A stretch of 64,000 bases of DNA, taken from positions 186,001-250,000 of the forward strand of contig NZ_CP029187.1 of the NCBI RefSeq assembly GCF_003097535.1. The letters are read 5' to 3'. A model generated the notes under the pieces. The model was not told where the DNA came from. It did no database searches and was given only the letters and a program-made list of their open reading frames with translations. Of the stretch, positions 27,514 through 36,088 are shown one piece after another (the first letter of the stretch is position 1; each line of letters starts with the position of its first letter). A program made the position numbers and the translations under genes. The stretch comes from Flavobacterium pallidum (GTDB lineage: Bacteria; Bacteroidota; Bacteroidia; Flavobacteriales; Flavobacteriaceae).

Positions 27514-28110
27514 TTACTTCTTCCTAAACTCCTCTAACGTCATGTAATTCGTTTCCTGAACTGGCCTGTCTTTCGGGATTTCCCGTAAAGGTTCGACTGC
27601 TTTCAGGGTTTCGTATAGTGCTGCCGGCAATTGCTGGTACAACTGCGTGCCTTTGGTTTTCCAGGCAATCATTTCGTCGCTGATGTCCTTTACAATCACA
27701 GCCGGATTCCCAACGACCATTTTGCGGTTCGGGATTTTCATTTCGGCTTTGATGAAGGTTAAGGCCCCAACGATGCATTCATCACCCAACTCGGCGTCAT
27801 CCATGATTACGGCATTCATTCCTACAAGGCAATTTGCTCCGATATTAGCCCCATGGATAATCGCCCCATGCCCGATATGCGCTCCTTTCTTCAAAGTAAT
27901 GCTCTTTCCCGGAAACATGTGTATCGTACAATTTTCCTGTACATTACAGCCATCTTCAATCACAATCCCGCCCCAGTCACCGCGAATTGCTGCGCCGGGT
28001 CCAACATATACATCCTTACCGATAATCACGTTGCCGGTAACCGCAGCCTGCGGATGGATGAAGCTGCTTTCGTGGATGACGGGGATAAAGCCTTTGAATT
28101 CGTATATCAT
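27514..28110 (-). CDS. paaY: PaaY-like hexapeptide-repeat thioesterase/carbonic-anhydrase-fold protein
   Basis: This 198-residue left-handed beta-helix protein has hexapeptide repeats from about 10 to 140 (VIIGKDVYVGPGAAIRGD, CTIHMFPGKS, HIGHGAIIHGANIG). Three histidines in the spacing of gamma-class carbonic anhydrase could bind metal. The C-terminal tail YQQLPAALYETLKAVEPL...TNYMTLEEF is specific to PaaY, a thioesterase that removes dead-end CoA esters in the phenylacetate pathway. It sits downstream of paaZ and the enoyl-CoA hydratase, which supports this call. Confidence 0.88.
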   Translation of the reverse strand: MIYEFKGFIPVIHESSFIHPQAAVTGNVIIGKDVYVGPGAAIRGDWGGIVIEDGCNVQENCTIHMFPGKSITLKKGAHIGHGAIIHGANIGANCLVGMNAVIMDDAELGDECIVGALTFIKAEMKIPNRKMVVGNPAVIVKDISDEMIAWKTKGTQLYQQLPAALYETLKAVEPLREIPKDRPVQETNYMTLEEFRKK

Positions 28111-28157
28111 TTTTAGACACGCTTCGCTACAGAAACGCTTCGCTTTAGATTATCAGA

Positions 28158-28907
28158 CTATTTAAATTTCTCCAGTGTTTTCTTCGTAAAATCACTCAAC
28201 ACCAATCGTCCGCTAATCGCAGCACGTTCGGCTAAAAGATGGTCCCAATCGTCTGTTCCTTTCCAGAAAATCTTTTTCATTTCAGTCATGGCTTCGGGAT
28301 TGTAAGTACATAAATGTTTGGCAAATGCTTCCACTTTTGAATCCATTTCCTCAATCGATTCGGAAACTTCGGCAAACAATCCTTTGCTTCTCGCCCATTC
28401 CGCTTCGTAAAAAGTGTTTGCGTCGATTGCGATTTGTGACATCGCAGAAACACCCATTTTCCTTTCAATGGCCGGTGAAACCACAAATGGTCCGATACCG
28501 ACATTGAGCTCACTTAATTTTATTGCAGCGAATTTCGTCGCAAAGCAATAATCCGTCGATGCTGCTATCCCTACGCCGCCACCGACAGTTTTCCCCTGAA
28601 TCCTTCCAATGATGAATTTCGGGCATTTGCGCATCGCGTTGATGACTTTGGCGAAACCTGAGAAAAATACTTTTCCTGTTGCCGCATCATTAATATTAAT
28701 CAATTCCTTGAAGCTCGCTCCGGCACAAAACGTGCGGTCGCCACCGCTTTTAAGGATGATGACTTTTACATTGTCGTCATTTCCTGTCTTTGTAATCGTT
28801 TCCGCTAATTGCGCAAGAATATTTCCCGGCAGTGAATTCTGCTCCGGATGGAAGAATTCAATCGTCGCGATGTTGTTTTCGATGTTTGATTTTACGTATG
28901 CGTCCAT
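28158..28907 (-). CDS. Enoyl-CoA hydratase/isomerase family protein (PaaF candidate)
   Basis: This 249-residue crotonase-fold protein has the oxyanion-hole segments FCAGASFKEL and GKTVGGGVGIAASTDYCFA. One catalytic glutamate is in KLSELNVGIGP. The place of the second hydratase glutamate reads AMSQIAIDA, so an acid is missing there and hydratase activity is not certain. Position between paaZ and paaY suggests the 2,3-dehydroadipyl-CoA hydratase step (PaaF), because paaG is already present at 34658. An alternative is a branched-chain catabolic hydratase, since bkd-type genes follow. Confidence 0.7.
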   Translation of the reverse strand: MDAYVKSNIENNIATIEFFHPEQNSLPGNILAQLAETITKTGNDDNVKVIILKSGGDRTFCAGASFKELININDAATGKVFFSGFAKVINAMRKCPKFIIGRIQGKTVGGGVGIAASTDYCFATKFAAIKLSELNVGIGPFVVSPAIERKMGVSAMSQIAIDANTFYEAEWARSKGLFAEVSESIEEMDSKVEAFAKHLCTYNPEAMTEMKKIFWKGTDDWDHLLAERAAISGRLVLSDFTKKTLEKFK

Positions 28908-28925
28908 TTTTTTTGTTTAAGGTCT

Positions 28926-28980
28926 AAAGTTTAAAGTTTGAAAGTTGGCAGACCAACTTTTAAACTTTAAACTTTAAACT
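28926..28980. repeat. AAGTTTAA word-array hairpin after paaZ
   Basis: Copies of AAGTTTAA/AAGTTTG (28926-28948) face their reverse complements CCAACTTTTAAACTTTAAACT (split here: CCAACTTT then TAAACTTTAAACT, 28953-28980) around a four-base loop. The hairpin ends one base before the paaZ stop codon and fills the gap to the next gene. No T-run follows on either strand. Confidence 0.75.
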
Positions 28981-28981
28981 A

Positions 28982-31477
28982 TTATAATATTCCAAACTGC
29001 TTAAAATGATGGTCAAAATGCTTATTAGCCAATAAATCCCATTCGAATTTATCCATCATCCCAAACACTACATTTTTAGTACGTGCTTCAGGGTTTTCCT
29101 TGAAGTATAGTTCGTAAGCGTCCATGGCTTCGAGTAATTTCATTTTCGCCGTTGGCAAATCTGCATGTTCTAAATCTTCATTGCCTTCTGCTTTCATCAG
29201 CGGATGCTTATGTCCCTGTGGCATTGGCCTGTGGTTAAATATTGTTTCACGGTATTTATCCAGATGCTCCGCCGGGGTAGCGATTTCAAAATCACCTTTC
29301 TGGCTTGACGCAAAACGGTATTGCTGCTCCATGTGTTCTACCATGTGCTGTGGTGTCATCGTGCCCCAGTTCGCTTTATGATTTACGGTAAGTTTCGTCA
29401 GATACTCATCGATATTTTTCCTGTTGATTTCCGGGAAAGGCGACTTTTTCTGTACCATCGTAAGGATGGTCGCAATTGCGGTAAGCTCATCATTCTGGTC
29501 AAAAACCTCTACGAACCATTTCACGATTCCGGAAGGCAATTCCTCGCCTCGGCTGTCGCGCTCCACTTTCTGTTTGCATGTCAGGCGCACATACATAGTA
29601 TCATTATGGTAAATCGGCCGCAGGAAACGGCATTCTTCAAGGCCGTAATTCGCAGCAACCGGACCTTTGTTCGGCCATACGAAAAGCCCTGCAGCGGCGG
29701 CCAAAATAAAATAACCGTGTGCGGTACGCTTCTCGAAAATACTTCCTTTCAGCGAAGTGATATCAGTATGGGCATAAAAATGATCCCAGGTCAGGTTTGC
29801 AAAATTGATGATGTCCGTATCAGTAACCGTGCGCTTGTGCGTTTTCAGCGACATGCCCGGCTCGATATCGTCCCAGTAATATTTAAACGGATGCTCCGGT
29901 GCTTCTTTATAAGCAGCATTCGGCTGGTAAATTCCTGTGATTTCCGTCAAAGTCGTTGGTGAACCCTGTATTGCGCAACGCTGCATATAATGCTTTACAC
30001 CGCGGATACCGCCCATTTCCTCTCCTCCGCCTGCCCTTCCCGGACCGCCATGTACCAATTGTGGCAATGGGGAACCGTGACCAGTACTTTGTTTGGCGTT
30101 TTCGCGGTTCAACACCAAAATCCTTCCGTGATGGGATGCTGCATTGACAACATAGTCTTTGGCAATTGTATCTGAATTGGTCACAATCGAAGAAACCAAG
30201 GAACCTTTGCCCAGTTTCGCCAATTCAACCGCTTCCTCGATATTTTTGTATGGCATTAAAGTTGCTACCGGACCGAAAGCTTCGGTTTCATGAGCGGTTA
30301 TATTTTTAAACGGATGGTCTTCCCTTAAAAGCATCGGACTGATGAATGCGCCTTTTGAGACATCGGCACCCACCGTAGCAATCTTATCATAATCGCCATA
30401 AACGATCGAAGCCGTTTTCGCGATTTCTCTCGTGCGCATTTTCACTTCATTGACCTGATCATTGCTGACAAGCGAACCCATACGGACTTCTTTCAATCTC
30501 GGATTACCGATAGTCACTTTATCCAAAGCTTTTCCTAAGGCAATCTGTACATCTTCCATGAGATTTTCAGGAACGATGATACGACGGATTGCGGTACATT
30601 TCTGACCACATTTTACGGTCATTTCTGAACGTACCTGGTTTACGAACAAATCAAATTCAGGTGTTCCGGGAATGGCATCTTCGCCCAAAACAGAACAGTT
30701 CAGGGAATCCGCTTCCATATTAAAAGGAACGGCTTCGCTGATGATTTTAGGATTTGATTTCAGCTTGCGCCCGGTATCGGCAGAACCTGTGAATGTAACC
30801 ACATCCTGAGATTCAACGAAGTCGAGTATATTATGTGCGCTTCCGCAGATCAACTGCAATGCACCTTCAGGCAAAATTCCTGATGCGATAATCTCTTTTA
30901 CAACTGCTTCCGTAAGGTATGAAGTCGATGTTGCCGGCTTCACGACGGCAGGCATTCCTGCCATCCAGTTTACGGCACATTTTTCGAGCATGCCCCAGAT
31001 TGGGAAATTGAACGCATTGATGTGCACGGCAACGCCAGGTTTCGGAACCAGGATGTGATGTGCCATAAATCGGCCGCCTCGTGACAAATCGATTGGGTCG
31101 CCTTCCACATCATAAGGTTGGTTTGGGAACAATTTACGCAGCGATGCATTGGCAAACAAATTTCCGAAACCGCCTTCGATATCAATCCAGCTGTCTACAC
31201 GTGTAGCACCGGTACGGTAACTGATTTCGTAGAACAGCTCTTTTTTCTTCGTAAGGTACAAGGCCAGTTTCTTCAGCATATTGCCACGTTCCTGGAAGGT
31301 CATTTTGCGCAGTTTAGCGCCGCCCGTTGTCCTTCCGTAATGCAGGATTTCTTCGAAGTTCAAGCCTTCTGTGGAAGCATGCGTAATAATTTCCCCAGTA
31401 ACCGAATCGAATAAAGGTGCGCCTTCGCCCTGCCCTGCTGTCCAGTGCCCGTTTACATAGTTTTGTAATTTACTCAT
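28982..31477 (-). CDS. paaZ: PaaZ: oxepin-CoA hydrolase / semialdehyde dehydrogenase with extra C-terminal domain
   Basis: PaaZ opens the oxepin-CoA ring and oxidises the resulting aldehyde. The aldehyde dehydrogenase part spans about 1-520, with E255 (NMEADSLN) and C294 (CGQKCTA). The MaoC-type hydratase part spans about 530-680, with D565 and H570 in LTWDHFYAHTD. Family members end near 680, but here about 150 further residues follow (from NRKNIDEYLTKLTVNHKANW to KHFDHHFKQFGIL). This tail is rich in His, Met and Glu, with HMVEHMEQQY, and resembles a DUF1569/DinB-like four-helix bundle. Total 831 residues. Confidence 0.93.
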   Translation of the reverse strand: MSKLQNYVNGHWTAGQGEGAPLFDSVTGEIITHASTEGLNFEEILHYGRTTGGAKLRKMTFQERGNMLKKLALYLTKKKELFYEISYRTGATRVDSWIDIEGGFGNLFANASLRKLFPNQPYDVEGDPIDLSRGGRFMAHHILVPKPGVAVHINAFNFPIWGMLEKCAVNWMAGMPAVVKPATSTSYLTEAVVKEIIASGILPEGALQLICGSAHNILDFVESQDVVTFTGSADTGRKLKSNPKIISEAVPFNMEADSLNCSVLGEDAIPGTPEFDLFVNQVRSEMTVKCGQKCTAIRRIIVPENLMEDVQIALGKALDKVTIGNPRLKEVRMGSLVSNDQVNEVKMRTREIAKTASIVYGDYDKIATVGADVSKGAFISPMLLREDHPFKNITAHETEAFGPVATLMPYKNIEEAVELAKLGKGSLVSSIVTNSDTIAKDYVVNAASHHGRILVLNRENAKQSTGHGSPLPQLVHGGPGRAGGGEEMGGIRGVKHYMQRCAIQGSPTTLTEITGIYQPNAAYKEAPEHPFKYYWDDIEPGMSLKTHKRTVTDTDIINFANLTWDHFYAHTDITSLKGSIFEKRTAHGYFILAAAAGLFVWPNKGPVAANYGLEECRFLRPIYHNDTMYVRLTCKQKVERDSRGEELPSGIVKWFVEVFDQNDELTAIATILTMVQKKSPFPEINRKNIDEYLTKLTVNHKANWGTMTPQHMVEHMEQQYRFASSQKGDFEIATPAEHLDKYRETIFNHRPMPQGHKHPLMKAEGNEDLEHADLPTAKMKLLEAMDAYELYFKENPEARTKNVVFGMMDKFEWDLLANKHFDHHFKQFGIL

Positions 31478-31530
31478 ATCTTTTTATTTATTGCAGTGCA
31501 TGGCACTACTTTATATCTATTGCTTATTAA

Positions 31531-31790
31531 AAGCCGATTAATCTATCAATTGGAAGATTTAAATTACTTAAAAGAAGATTTAATCATCTGTAAGTGGGGT
31601 ATAAATCTTCGATAGGAACGATTAAATCTGCTTTTTTGCTGATTTATACTGCTCGTCAGAAAATTTATTTATCCATATCGCAGTGTTAATCATTCTTATC
31701 GCAGTATTAATATACTCAGCGGCAGTGTAAATCATTCCTATCGTAGTATTAATATGCTCATTAGCAGTTTTATACTGCTATTGCTGCTAT
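31531..31790. repeat. 21-bp-period degenerate tandem array 1
   Basis: This 308-bp spacer between paaZ and the thiolase gene is a minisatellite. TTAAT-like cores start at 31538, 31559, 31580, 31601, 31622, 31643, 31664, 31686, 31707, 31728 and 31749, all 21 bp apart except one step of 22. Further copies of the flanking AGT word stand at 31766 and 31787. The best units read AGTATTAAT followed by a variable half ending in GC. The last unit overlaps the thiolase stop codon at 31787. The remaining 31478-31530 holds nothing else I can name. Confidence 0.85.
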
Positions 31791-33004
31791 TTATCTATCC
31801 TACCTTCATTTTCAATAATTACTGCATAGCCCTGTCCAACGCCAATACACATGGTAATCAATGCATATCGTTTGTTTGTAAGACTCAATTCCAACGCCGC
31901 AGAATACGCAATCCTGGCACCGGTTACTCCCAGTGGATGTCCGATGGCAATCGCACCGCCGTTCGGGTTGATTCTTGGATCATCATCTTTTAAACCCAAT
32001 GCGCGTATGCAGGCAATGCTTTGTGCTGCGAACGCTTCGTTGAGTTCAATGATATCGATTTGATCTAATCTCAGGTTGGCTTTGGCCAGGGCCTTCTTCG
32101 TGGCTTCAACCGGCCCGATCCCCATAATCCTTGGCTCCACACCAACAACTGCCGAACTTACGATTTTTGCCAATGGCGTTAAACTGTATTTTCTAACCGC
32201 TTCCGCAGATGCGATTAACACTGCCGCGGCTCCATCGTTTAAGCCGGAAGCATTTCCAGCCGTGACAGTACCTTCCTTACGGAATGCGCCACGCAGTTTC
32301 GACAATCCTTCCATGGAAGAATTCGGTTTGATGAATTCGTCTTTGTCGAAAACGACCGGGTCGCCTTTTCTTTGCGGAATTTCAACAGCTGTGATTTCTT
32401 TTGCCAAACGTCCATTTTGCTGTGCTTTGGCTGCTTTCAGTTGGCTGTTTAATGCAAACGCATCCTGATCTTCTCTTGATATCTGGTATTGATCCACGAG
32501 ATTTTCAGCGGTTTCGCCCATCGCATCAACACCATACATTTGTTGCATTTTCGGGTTGATGAAACGCCAGCCAAAGCTTGAGTCGTACATTTTTGAATCG
32601 GTTCCGTAAGCCGAAGATGGTTTTGAAACCACAAGCGGTCCGCGGGTCATGTTCTCGACACCGCCGGCGATGAATAAATCACCGTCACCTGCTTTAATCG
32701 CACGGTTCGCATGAATCACTGCTGACAATCCAGAGCTGCACAAACGGTTTACGGTTTCCCCCGGGACGGTTTGCGGCAGGCCTGCCAATAACAAAGACAT
32801 ACGCGCTACGTTGCGGTTGTCTTCCCCGGCCTGGTTGGCACAGCCCATAATCACGTCATCGTAATCGCTTTGCGGAATTTCCGGATGCTTTTCAGCCAAA
32901 GTTTTTATGACCAAAGCGCCAAGGTCGTCAGCGCGTACTGCAGCTAATGTTCCCTGGTAATTCCCGATTGGCGTGCGTACGCCATCAATTATATAACTTT
33001 CCAT
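31787..33004 (-). CDS. paaJ: 3-oxoadipyl-CoA / 3-oxo-5,6-dehydrosuberyl-CoA thiolase
   Basis: The frame is open to 33046, but the family N-terminus MESYIIDGVRTPIGNYQGTL starts at 33004, so that start is used (405 residues). The active-site cysteine is C89 (NRLCSSGLSAV), with the later catalytic blocks NPNGGAIAIGHPLGVTGAR and CIGVGQGYAVIIE. It carries out the two thiolytic steps that end phenylacetate breakdown and yield acetyl-CoA and succinyl-CoA. The product name follows the paa context; sequence alone would allow pcaF. It is 22 bp after paaI on the same strand. Confidence 0.92.
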   Translation of the reverse strand: MESYIIDGVRTPIGNYQGTLAAVRADDLGALVIKTLAEKHPEIPQSDYDDVIMGCANQAGEDNRNVARMSLLLAGLPQTVPGETVNRLCSSGLSAVIHANRAIKAGDGDLFIAGGVENMTRGPLVVSKPSSAYGTDSKMYDSSFGWRFINPKMQQMYGVDAMGETAENLVDQYQISREDQDAFALNSQLKAAKAQQNGRLAKEITAVEIPQRKGDPVVFDKDEFIKPNSSMEGLSKLRGAFRKEGTVTAGNASGLNDGAAAVLIASAEAVRKYSLTPLAKIVSSAVVGVEPRIMGIGPVEATKKALAKANLRLDQIDIIELNEAFAAQSIACIRALGLKDDDPRINPNGGAIAIGHPLGVTGARIAYSAALELSLTNKRYALITMCIGVGQGYAVIIENEGRIDK

Positions 33005-33026
33005 AAAATTCAAATTCCAAATTTTA

Positions 33027-33431
33027 TTAACTCCATTCTTTATCACTCCGAAACACCGTACCCTTAAACAAAGCCACGACTGTTTCCCCTTTTTTTATCT
33101 CGACGGTATAAAAACCAAATTTATTCTTTAATGCATTTTCTTTGGCTACAGCCAAAATCGTATCGCCTTCCTTCAGTGATTCGATGTGGTTTATTGAGGT
33201 ATCAATGCTTAATGCCTGCCTGCCGTGTGAATTTGAGGCAAACGCCAGGGCACTGTCGGCAATCGAGTATGTAATTCCGCCGTGTGCAATCCCGAAACCA
33301 TTCAGCATGTCTTTGCTAATGGTCATTGACAAGGTGCAGCTTCCTTCGGAAATATCCTCAACAACAATGCCGAGCCATTGGCTGAAAGCATCATTGTCGA
33401 ACATTTTATGGACTATTTCCTTTGGTGCCAT
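33027..33431 (-). CDS. paaI: Phenylacetyl-CoA-type thioesterase PaaI (hotdog fold)
   Basis: This 134-residue hotdog-fold thioesterase has the PaaI motif GFGIAHGGITYSIADSALAFASNSHG near 45-70, containing the catalytic His-Gly-Gly and Asp. It hydrolyses ring-hydroxylated phenylacetyl-CoA and other trapped CoA esters. The ATG at 33431 directly abuts the stop of the upstream 3-hydroxyacyl-CoA dehydrogenase (TAA then ATG), so translational coupling is likely. Length is typical. Confidence 0.92.
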   Translation of the reverse strand: MAPKEIVHKMFDNDAFSQWLGIVVEDISEGSCTLSMTISKDMLNGFGIAHGGITYSIADSALAFASNSHGRQALSIDTSINHIESLKEGDTILAVAKENALKNKFGFYTVEIKKGETVVALFKGTVFRSDKEWS

Positions 33432-34580
33432 TTAAAAGAACTTTTTGTTTTCTGTATTCATTTTACGCAACAGCGGACTGCAGCGGTATCGGTCTTCGTG
33501 ATATTCGTTGTAAAGATTATCTAATGTTGAAACGCACCAGTTGATTCCCATTTCGTCTGCCCACGCCAGCAACCCTTTCGGGTAATTGACACCTTTGGTC
33601 ATGGCATTGTCTATGTCTTTTGCGGAAGCGATATTCAGGAACAAGGCTTCGGCGGCATCATTGATCAGCATGGCTAAAACGCGTTCGAAAATTTGTTTTC
33701 CCAAAACGGCATTTTCGTTTGGCTTTGGCATTTCCTCGGCGTAATTGTAAAATCCACGTCCGGTTTTCCTTCCTAAGAATCCTGCTTCCATTAAACGTTT
33801 CTGCGTGAATGACGGCTTGTATCTCGGGTCGAAATAAAATGCGGTGAAAACGGTTTCAGTTACTACATAGTTTACGTCGTGCCCAATGAAATCCATCAAT
33901 TCAAAAGGACCCATACGGAAATTTCCGAATGTCTTCATGGCCCAGTCGATTGTGGCGAAATCTGCTTTGCCTTCTTCATAAATACGCAATGCTTCGCCAT
34001 AAAACGGACGTGCGACACGGTTTACAATAAATCCGGGCGTGTCTTTGGCCACCGCGACAACTTTCTTCCAACTGGAAATAATTTCAATTGTTTTATCTAA
34101 AACTGTTGTGTTTGTTTGCACTGCCGGAATCACTTCAACCAACTGCATTAACGGCGCAGGATTGAAAAAATGGATGCCGATGACACGGTCTGATTTCTTA
34201 CATGAAGCGGCAATCGATGCGATGGATAATGAAGAAGTATTGGACGCTAAAATGGTGTTTTCAGAAACGACGCTTTCGAGTTCACTGAATAATTTACGCT
34301 TGATGTCAAGGTTTTCGATGATGGCTTCTATGACCAGGTCGGAGTCAGCTAAATCCTCGATGGAATTCGCATAAGCGATGTTTCCGTGAATCCTGGCTTT
34401 TTCTTCGGCGTTGATTTTGCCTTTTTCCAAAAGCGTCGCCATGGTTTTCTCCAATGCGGATTTGCTTTTGGCGATGGCTTCTAGATTGGTATCATAAATC
34501 TTCACCGCACAACCGGCTGTAGCCGCGACTTGTGCGATGCCGCTTCCCATTGTTCCGGAACCTATGACTGATACTTTCAT
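33432..34580 (-). CDS. paaH: 3-hydroxyacyl-CoA dehydrogenase, phenylacetate pathway (PaaH type)
   Basis: This 382-residue enzyme oxidises 3-hydroxyadipyl-CoA with NAD. The Rossmann motif GSGTMGSGIAQVAATAG lies at 7-23 and the catalytic histidine in IGIHFFNPAPLMQLVEV near 140. Two C-terminal helical domains follow: PGFIVNRVARPFYGEAL / GRGFYNYAEE and a shorter second copy including MTKGVNYPKGLLAWADEMG. That doubled C-terminus is typical of PaaH/PaaC-like dehydrogenases rather than the 280-residue butyryl type. It lies between paaG and paaI. Confidence 0.9.
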   Translation of the reverse strand: MKVSVIGSGTMGSGIAQVAATAGCAVKIYDTNLEAIAKSKSALEKTMATLLEKGKINAEEKARIHGNIAYANSIEDLADSDLVIEAIIENLDIKRKLFSELESVVSENTILASNTSSLSIASIAASCKKSDRVIGIHFFNPAPLMQLVEVIPAVQTNTTVLDKTIEIISSWKKVVAVAKDTPGFIVNRVARPFYGEALRIYEEGKADFATIDWAMKTFGNFRMGPFELMDFIGHDVNYVVTETVFTAFYFDPRYKPSFTQKRLMEAGFLGRKTGRGFYNYAEEMPKPNENAVLGKQIFERVLAMLINDAAEALFLNIASAKDIDNAMTKGVNYPKGLLAWADEMGINWCVSTLDNLYNEYHEDRYRCSPLLRKMNTENKKFF

Positions 34581-34582
34581 TT

Positions 34583-34654
34583 TTAGATTTTAGGATTTTA
34601 GGATTTTAAGACTTAAGACTTCATTGTCTTAAAATCTTACAATCTTATAATCTG
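34583..34654. repeat. TTTTAGGA word-array hairpin before the dehydrogenase gene
   Basis: GATTTTAGGATTTTAGGATT continues into TTAAGACTTAAGAC. After a TTCATT loop it faces GTCTTAAAATCTTACAATC and TTATAATC. The words partly match the array at 19756-19826. It fills the gap between paaG and the dehydrogenase gene. Confidence 0.7.
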
Positions 34655-34657
34655 TTT

Positions 34658-35437
34658 TTATTTCCCTTTAAATACTGGTTGTCTTTTTTCTACAAATGCG
34701 GTGACGCCTTCATTATAATCATACGATTTCGCCGATTGAATCTGCAATTCGGATTCGAGGGCGAGTTGTTGCTGCAGGTTATTTGTCATGGATTCGTTCA
34801 GCAATCGCTTTGTCAGGCCCAATGCTTTTGTAGGCATGTTTGCCAATGTCACTGCGAGTTTCGAAACTTCTTCTTCGAATGATTCCAATGGAAATGTTTT
34901 ATAAATCATGCCCATTTGCAACGCTTCCGCAGAAGTTACCTTGTCACCCAACATCATGAGTGCCATGGCTTTCTGGAAACCGACCAATCTTGGCAGGAAG
35001 AAAGTTCCCGCGCTGTCCGGCACCAATCCTATTTTGCTGAACGCCTGGATGAATGCCGCATTTTCTGAAGCAACGACGATGTCACACGCCAAAGCGATAT
35101 TGGCTCCGGCTCCGGCAGCCACGCCATTCACCGCTCCGACAACAGGCTTTTCAATGGTTCTTATTCTTTGTATGATCGGATTGTAATGTTCTTCAAGGAT
35201 TTTGCGGAAACCCGGCATTAATTCCGGCGTGGTGACTTCTTTTAAGTCCTGTCCGGCGCAAAACGCTTTTCCCGACCCGGTGATTACAATCGCGCGGACG
35301 GTATCATCCGATTGGCATTCGTCGAGTGCAGCCTGCATCTCCAAAGCCATTTCGCGGTTGAAACTGTTGAATACTTCGGGGCGGTTTAGGGTTATAAAAC
35401 CGATGTTGTTTTCTATTTTAAGTACAATTGAGCTCAT
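34658..35437 (-). CDS. paaG: 1,2-epoxyphenylacetyl-CoA isomerase PaaG
   Basis: This 259-residue crotonase-fold isomerase turns the ring-epoxide of phenylacetyl-CoA into oxepin-CoA. The oxyanion segments FCAGQDLKEV and GAVNGVAAGAGANIALACD are present. Its catalytic acid is D141 in GLVPDSAGTFFLPRL, and the usual hydratase glutamates are absent, as expected for PaaG. The C-terminal SYDYNEGVTAFVEKRQPVFKGK is characteristic. It lies between paaD and the dehydrogenase gene with 37-bp and 77-bp spacers, both filled by word arrays. Confidence 0.92.
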   Translation of the reverse strand: MSSIVLKIENNIGFITLNRPEVFNSFNREMALEMQAALDECQSDDTVRAIVITGSGKAFCAGQDLKEVTTPELMPGFRKILEEHYNPIIQRIRTIEKPVVGAVNGVAAGAGANIALACDIVVASENAAFIQAFSKIGLVPDSAGTFFLPRLVGFQKAMALMMLGDKVTSAEALQMGMIYKTFPLESFEEEVSKLAVTLANMPTKALGLTKRLLNESMTNNLQQQLALESELQIQSAKSYDYNEGVTAFVEKRQPVFKGK

Positions 35438-35444
35438 ATTTCTG

Positions 35445-35476
35445 TTCGCAATTCGTAATTTCTAATTCGTAATTCT
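35445..35476. repeat. AATTCGTAATT word array
   Basis: TTCGCAATTCGTAATT followed by TCTAATTCGTAATTCT fills the gap between paaG and paaD and covers the first bases of the paaD stop codon (35475-35477). Confidence 0.65.
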
Positions 35477-35975
35477 ATTTCAGGCATTTAAAATAATCAA
35501 ACGGTTCCTGGCAGTCCTGACATTGGAAAAATGCCTTACATGCCGTGGAGCCGAACTGGCTGATCATTTTTGTATTGTGTGAGCCGCATTGCGGGCATTT
35601 CACTATTTTTTTATTCCCGAGTAAAGCGTCCAAATCAGCTTCAGGTTCCAATGGGGCAGCGATGCCGTATTTTTCCAATGCATCCCTGCCTTTGGGCGTA
35701 ATCCAGTCGGTGGTCCATGCCGGGGACAATACGAGACTGACTTTGCTGTCGAAGCCTTTTTCTTTCAGTGCTTTTTTAATATCATCACCGATTACATCCA
35801 TCGCGGGACAGCCACTGTAGGTTGGTGTGATTTTTATTTCAGCTACACCATCCTTCATTGCTGCTGAGCGCACTACACCCATTTCCATAATCGACAGTAC
35901 AGGAATCTCGGGATCGGAAACCGATTCGAGGATTTGGGCGAGTTTGGGGTCGATATGTGGTTGTGTGTCTGTCAT
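35475..35975 (-). CDS. paaD: Phenylacetyl-CoA epoxidase accessory protein PaaD
   Basis: This 166-residue protein has an N-terminal MIP18/DUF59 domain (LESVSDPEIPVLSIMEMGVV...ITPTYSGCPAMDVI). Its C-terminal metal site has four cysteines (CPQCGSHNTK ... CQDC). PaaD is thought to help mature the iron centre or Fe-S cluster of the epoxidase. It follows the paaC gene after a repeat element of about 110 bp. Length and domain order match the family. Confidence 0.94.
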   Translation of the reverse strand: MTDTQPHIDPKLAQILESVSDPEIPVLSIMEMGVVRSAAMKDGVAEIKITPTYSGCPAMDVIGDDIKKALKEKGFDSKVSLVLSPAWTTDWITPKGRDALEKYGIAAPLEPEADLDALLGNKKIVKCPQCGSHNTKMISQFGSTACKAFFQCQDCQEPFDYFKCLK

Positions 35976-35990
35976 TTCATTCTAGTTCGG

Positions 35991-36082
35991 AACCCTAGCC
36001 CCGATTGCAGCAGAAATCCTTTTTACAATGTAGCCTGCGGAATTGTAAAAAGATTGCAGCGGAAAGCGGGAAACAGCTCCTC
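35991..36082 (-). repeat. Dispersed palindromic element, copy 5
   Basis: On the minus strand it reads GGAGCTGTTTCCCGCTTTCC, then GCTGCAATCTTTTTACAAT, a short loop, ATTGTAAAAAGGATTTCTGC, and finally TGCAATCGGGGCTAGGGTT. The ends match copies 2 and 4 closely. It is the spacer between paaC and paaD. Confidence 0.8.
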
Positions 36083-36088
36083 AAAAAA

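Noticed and set aside
31531..31790. CRISPR array or attachment-site cluster
   Set aside because: The period is fixed at 21 bp with no unique spacers, and no integrase or cas gene is present.
32997..33046. Upstream start of the thiolase gene
   Set aside because: The extra 14 codons lie in the spacer after paaI and do not resemble thiolase N-termini; MESYIIDGVRTPIG is the usual beginning.
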